Positions 13,094 to 15,493 of a stretch of DNA of 15,493 nt are shown one piece after another. A program made the position numbers and the translations under genes. The DNA is from DASSUW01 sp036520135. GTDB lineage: Bacteria > Actinomycetota > Thermoleophilia > Solirubrobacterales > Solirubrobacteraceae. The stretch covers positions 1 to 15,493 of the forward strand of contig DATDKF010000112.1 of the NCBI GenBank assembly GCA_036520135.1, written 5' to 3'. The notes under the pieces were generated by a model that worked only from the letters and a program-made list of their open reading frames with translations, was not told where the DNA came from and did no database searches. Each line of letters opens with the position of its first letter. Position 1 is the first letter of the stretch.

Positions 13094-14512
13094 GTGGAAG
13101 CGTCAGCCCTCCACGCTCCGGCAGGTCTGGCCCGGTTGCCGATCGGGCCTCCGTTGCTGAAGCTGCGCTCCGACGAGCAGCTGCTGGCGCTGTTCCGGGC
13201 CGGGAGCGAGGATGCGTTCCGCGCAATCCACGACCGCTACCGGCAGCGGCTGTTCGCGTACGTGCGCCAGATGCTGTGCGTCGGCCCGCGGCAGGACGCC
13301 GAGGACGTGCTGCAGGACGTGTTCGTGCGCGCGTACGGCGCGCTGCGGAGCGACGCGCGCGACGTGAACGTGCGCGCGTGGCTCTACCGCGTCGCCCACA
13401 ACCGCTGCATCGACCACCTGCGCCGGCCTGTCCCGCCTGCCGCCGACGTCTTCGAGCTCTCGCGCAAGCCGCTCCACGACCCGATCGAGGAGGCGCAGCG
13501 GCGCGAGGACCTCGCGCGGCTCGTGGCCGACATCGGGCGGCTGCCCGAGCAGCAGCGCTCGGCGCTGCTGATGCGCGAGATCGACGGCATGTCGTACATC
13601 GACCTCGCCGGGGCGCTCGACGTCACGGTGCCGGCGGTCAAGTCGCTGCTCGTGCGCGCGCGGATCGGGCTGGTGGAGGCCGCCGAGGCCCGCGACGCCG
13701 ACTGCGCCGAGATCCGGGTCGACCTGCTCGACGCCCACGACCGCGGGGTGAAGGCCTCCAGCCGCGCGCGGCGCCACATGCGCACCTGCGACGCCTGCGC
13801 CGAGTACCGGGGAGCGCTGCGCAGCATGCGACGCTCGTTCGCCGCGCTCAGCCCGGCCGGCGCCGGCCCGCTGGCGATGGCCGGCGCGAAGCTGCTCGGC
13901 CTTGGCGGCGCGGGTGGCGGCGCGGCCGCGGGTGGCTCGGCGGCCGCCGGTGGCGGGGCCGCCGCCGCGGGCGGCGTGGCCGCGTGCAAGGTCGCCGCCG
14001 TCGTATGCACGGCCGCGCTCACCGCCGCGGGCGGCGCGGTCGAGGTGCGCCACCTCGCGCGCAAGCACCACGAGCCGGCGCCCGCCGCGCAGGCCGCGAA
14101 GGCGGCGGCGCCCGCCCCGGCGCAGCCGGCCGCGGCCGCGCACGTCGCCGCGATCGTGCGACCACGGGCGGCGTTCGCTCCCGAGAAGCCTGTAACCACC
14201 AAGTTCCGCGCCAAGCACCGCGAGAAGCCGGCGAGGAAGCCGGTCGAAGAGGCCGCGACCAAGACTCCGCCGCCGGCCACGACCACGACGCCCGCGGACG
14301 AGGCAGCGCCGCCGCCGGTCGACGACGCCGCGTCCGGCGGGGTCCAGGCGCCCGATCCTCCGGCCGAGGCGCCGACCGACACCGCCGCCCCGCCCGCCGA
14401 TACCGGCGCCGGCGAGGCCCCGCCCCTGTCCGGCTCCGGCGACACCACCGACCCGGCGGACACGGGCACCCCGGGCGATCCCGGCTCGGGCACGCCGCCG
14501 ACCGAGCACTGA
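13094..14512 (+). CDS. ECF-like RNA polymerase sigma factor fused to zinc finger, membrane helix and Pro/Ala-rich tail
   Basis: From GTG 13094 this gives 472 residues, about twice a normal ECF sigma factor. Sigma region 2 spans about 29-100 (FRAGSEDAFRAIHDRYRQRL, then AEDVLQDVFVRAYGALR and WLYRVAHNRCIDHLRR). Region 4 spans about 139-190 (LPEQQRSALLMREIDGMSY, then VPAVKSLLVRAR). An anti-sigma-like zinc-binding segment follows, His228-x3-Cys232-x2-Cys235 (RHMRTCDAC). Next come a Gly/Ala run (269-297), a hydrophobic stretch from about 295 to 317 (CKVAAVVCTAALTAAGG) and a low-complexity Ala/Pro/Thr/Asp tail of about 150 residues with a basic patch. Sigma and anti-sigma-like parts thus share one chain that may be tethered to the membrane. 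The start is uncertain (TTG 13154 would begin at LLKLRSDEQ). The frame is open far upstream, but that part is antisense to arfB and the propeller gene. Confidence 0.85.
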   Translation: MEASALHAPAGLARLPIGPPLLKLRSDEQLLALFRAGSEDAFRAIHDRYRQRLFAYVRQMLCVGPRQDAEDVLQDVFVRAYGALRSDARDVNVRAWLYRVAHNRCIDHLRRPVPPAADVFELSRKPLHDPIEEAQRREDLARLVADIGRLPEQQRSALLMREIDGMSYIDLAGALDVTVPAVKSLLVRARIGLVEAAEARDADCAEIRVDLLDAHDRGVKASSRARRHMRTCDACAEYRGALRSMRRSFAALSPAGAGPLAMAGAKLLGLGGAGGGAAAGGSAAAGGGAAAAGGVAACKVAAVVCTAALTAAGGAVEVRHLARKHHEPAPAAQAAKAAAPAPAQPAAAAHVAAIVRPRAAFAPEKPVTTKFRAKHREKPARKPVEEAATKTPPPATTTTPADEAAPPPVDDAASGGVQAPDPPAEAPTDTAAPPADTGAGEAPPLSGSGDTTDPADTGTPGDPGSGTPPTEH

Positions 14513-14513
14513 G

Positions 14514-14542
14514 CGCCGCCGCGCCGCGATCGAGCGGCGGCG
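14514..14542 (+). terminator. GC-rich hairpin after the sigma factor gene
   Basis: CGCCGCCGC (14514-14522) pairs perfectly with GCGGCGGCG (14534-14542) around an 11-base loop, starting two bases after the sigma stop TGA (14510-14512). No T-run follows. Position and stem strength support a terminator, and the dehydrogenase gene just after has its own -10-like element. Confidence 0.5.
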
Positions 14543-14545
14543 AGA

Positions 14546-14551
14546 TAAGCT
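14546..14551 (+). promoter_or_regulatory. Candidate -10 element for the dehydrogenase gene
   Basis: TAAGCT fits TAnnnT and ends five bases before codon GTC 14556 and eight before ATC 14559, where the conserved protein seems to begin. This is the same geometry as at the sigma gene and would give a leaderless transcript. No -35 is recognisable; the terminator-like stem overlaps where it would be. Confidence 0.35.
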
Positions 14552-14558
14552 CGAAGTC

Positions 14559-15493
14559 ATCGATCACCTCGAGCCGCTCACCCACGAGGCACTGCTCGTC
14601 CGCCGCGGGCGGCGGTCCGGGCTGTACACGATCGTCGCCGTGCACTCGACGGCGCGCGGCCCGTCGCTGGGCGGCTGCCGGATGTGGACGTACGCCGACA
14701 CGCGCGCCGCGGTGCGCGATGCGCTGCGCCTCTCGCGGGCGATGACCTTCAAGTCGGCGGTCGCCGGCCTGCCGCTGGGCGGCGGCAAGGGCGTGATCAT
14801 GCTGCCCGCGGGCACGACCGCCCCGACCGGCGAGGCCCGCCGCAACGTCCTGCTCGACTTCGGCGAGACCGTCGCGGCGCTCGACGGCGCCTACATCACG
14901 GCCGAGGACGTCGGCACCTCCGAGCCGGACATGCGCACGATCTCCGAGGTGACCTCGCACGTGAGCGGCCTGGCGGTGGAGAGCGGCGGGTCCGGCGACC
15001 CGAGCCCGTGGACCGCGCTCGGCGTCGAGGCGGCGATCCGGGTCGCCTGCGAGCGCGTCTTCGGGTCGGCGTCTCTGGAGGGCCGGAGCATCGCGGTTGT
15101 GGGCGTGGGCCATGTGGGCGGGCCGCTGGCCGAGCTGCTGGCCGAGGGCGGCGCGAAGCTCGTGCTCGCCGACATCGACGGCGGCCGCCGCGAGCTCGCC
15201 GACCGCCTCGGCGCGGACTGGACCGACCCCAGCACCGCCCTCACCGCCGACGTCGACGTGCTCGCGCCGTGCGCGCTCGGCGGCGTGCTCGATGACGAGA
15301 CCGTCCCGCTGCTCCGCTGCCGCGCGATCGCGGGCGCGGCCAACAACCAGCTCGCGGCCGACCACGTCGGCGAGCTGCTCGCCGCCCGCGGCATCCTCTG
15401 GGTGCCCGACTTCGTCGCCAACGCCGGCGGCGTGGTCAACATCGCGGTCGAGCTCGAGCCGGCGGGCTACGACACGGGCCGGGCCGAGACCCG
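14559..15493 (+). CDS. Leu/Glu/Phe/Val dehydrogenase family protein (3' end outside window)
   Basis: An NAD-dependent amino acid dehydrogenase of the leucine/valine/phenylalanine type, which reversibly deaminates a branched or aromatic amino acid to its 2-oxo acid. Counting from ATC 14559, Lys65 (AMTFKSAV), Lys77 (GLPLGGGKGV) and Asp117 (YITAEDVGT) match substrate and catalytic residues of leucine dehydrogenase. VVGVGHVGGPLAELL from about 180, followed by LADID, is the NAD-binding Rossmann motif. GAANNQL and PDFVANAGGVVNIAVE are family motifs near the C-terminus. The 311 visible residues leave perhaps 30-60 beyond the window. No ATG, GTG or TTG lies in frame between the end of the sigma gene and the conserved start, so the boundary given is where family-like sequence begins (IDHLEPLTHEALLV). 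GTC 14556 sits where GTG would be expected. Substrate preference is not determinable. Confidence 0.87.
   Translation, partial: MDHLEPLTHEALLVRRGRRSGLYTIVAVHSTARGPSLGGCRMWTYADTRAAVRDALRLSRAMTFKSAVAGLPLGGGKGVIMLPAGTTAPTGEARRNVLLDFGETVAALDGAYITAEDVGTSEPDMRTISEVTSHVSGLAVESGGSGDPSPWTALGVEAAIRVACERVFGSASLEGRSIAVVGVGHVGGPLAELLAEGGAKLVLADIDGGRRELADRLGADWTDPSTALTADVDVLAPCALGGVLDDETVPLLRCRAIAGAANNQLAADHVGELLAARGILWVPDFVANAGGVVNIAVELEPAGYDTGRAET

Noticed and set aside
13103..15365. Leftward open frames opposite the sigma and dehydrogenase genes
   Set aside because: Composition is Arg/Gly/Ala repeats with no domain sequence, while both genes on the plus strand have clear motifs.
1..15493. CRISPR arrays, tRNA/rRNA genes, insertion sequences, prophage or toxin-antitoxin modules
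   Set aside because: I saw no regularly spaced repeats, no tRNA-like cloverleaf, no transposase or integrase motifs and no small paired toxin-antitoxin genes.

Overview
This is a very GC-rich window with GTG starts, tightly packed genes and no tRNA, rRNA, insertion sequence or CRISPR array that I can see. The gene content suggests a high-GC actinobacterium: an AldO-type alditol oxidase, DHA2 drug exporters, an MMPL transporter, a sigma factor carrying its own zinc finger, a remnant of an F420-type luciferase-like oxidoreductase, and a Leu/Phe/Val-type dehydrogenase. The protein sequences remind me of the Thermoleophilia/Solirubrobacterales group. That is recollection and inference, not a database result.

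Left part (1-5698). The C-terminal half of an MMPL transporter enters from the left. Its stop overlaps, tail to tail, a leftward three-gene operon: DHA2-type MFS exporter, dienelactone-hydrolase-family enzyme, and an unrecognised 8-helix membrane protein. A second DHA2 exporter is transcribed the other way from a shared 155-bp intergenic region that holds two small palindromes. No regulator gene lies nearby.

Middle (5694-10133). A leftward pair with overlapping stop and start codons encodes an AceE-like thiamine-diphosphate E1 enzyme and an L-2-hydroxyglutarate oxidase (LhgO). Exporter and lhgO converge with one base between their stops. The junction holds an 11-bp palindrome followed by a 14-bp perfect stem, a good candidate bidirectional terminator. 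The conserved N-terminus of the E1 enzyme seems to lack an in-frame start; one missing base near 9079 would explain this. Next come a rightward NTF2/SnoaL-like protein and a leftward small protein with a CxxC motif, overlapping for 126 bp at their 3' ends.

Right part (10134-15493). An alditol oxidase gene starts only 21 bp from the previous divergent gene. It converges on a 69-codon remnant of an LLM-class oxidoreductase that keeps only the two ends of the protein. Leftward genes for an exported TolB-like beta-propeller and an ArfB-type peptidyl-tRNA hydrolase follow. Divergent from arfB is an ECF-like sigma factor fused to an HxxxCxxC zinc-binding segment, a probable membrane helix and a long Pro/Ala/Thr tail, which makes it the most unusual protein here. 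It ends in a GC-rich hairpin. Four bases later there is a -10-like element and then a Leu/Glu/Phe/Val dehydrogenase gene that runs off the window and has no ATG, GTG or TTG where its N-terminus should begin.

I do not see a clear multi-gene system of a new kind. The best leads are the sigma/zinc-finger/membrane fusion, the E1-LhgO operon, the internally deleted oxidoreductase and the anomalous gene starts.
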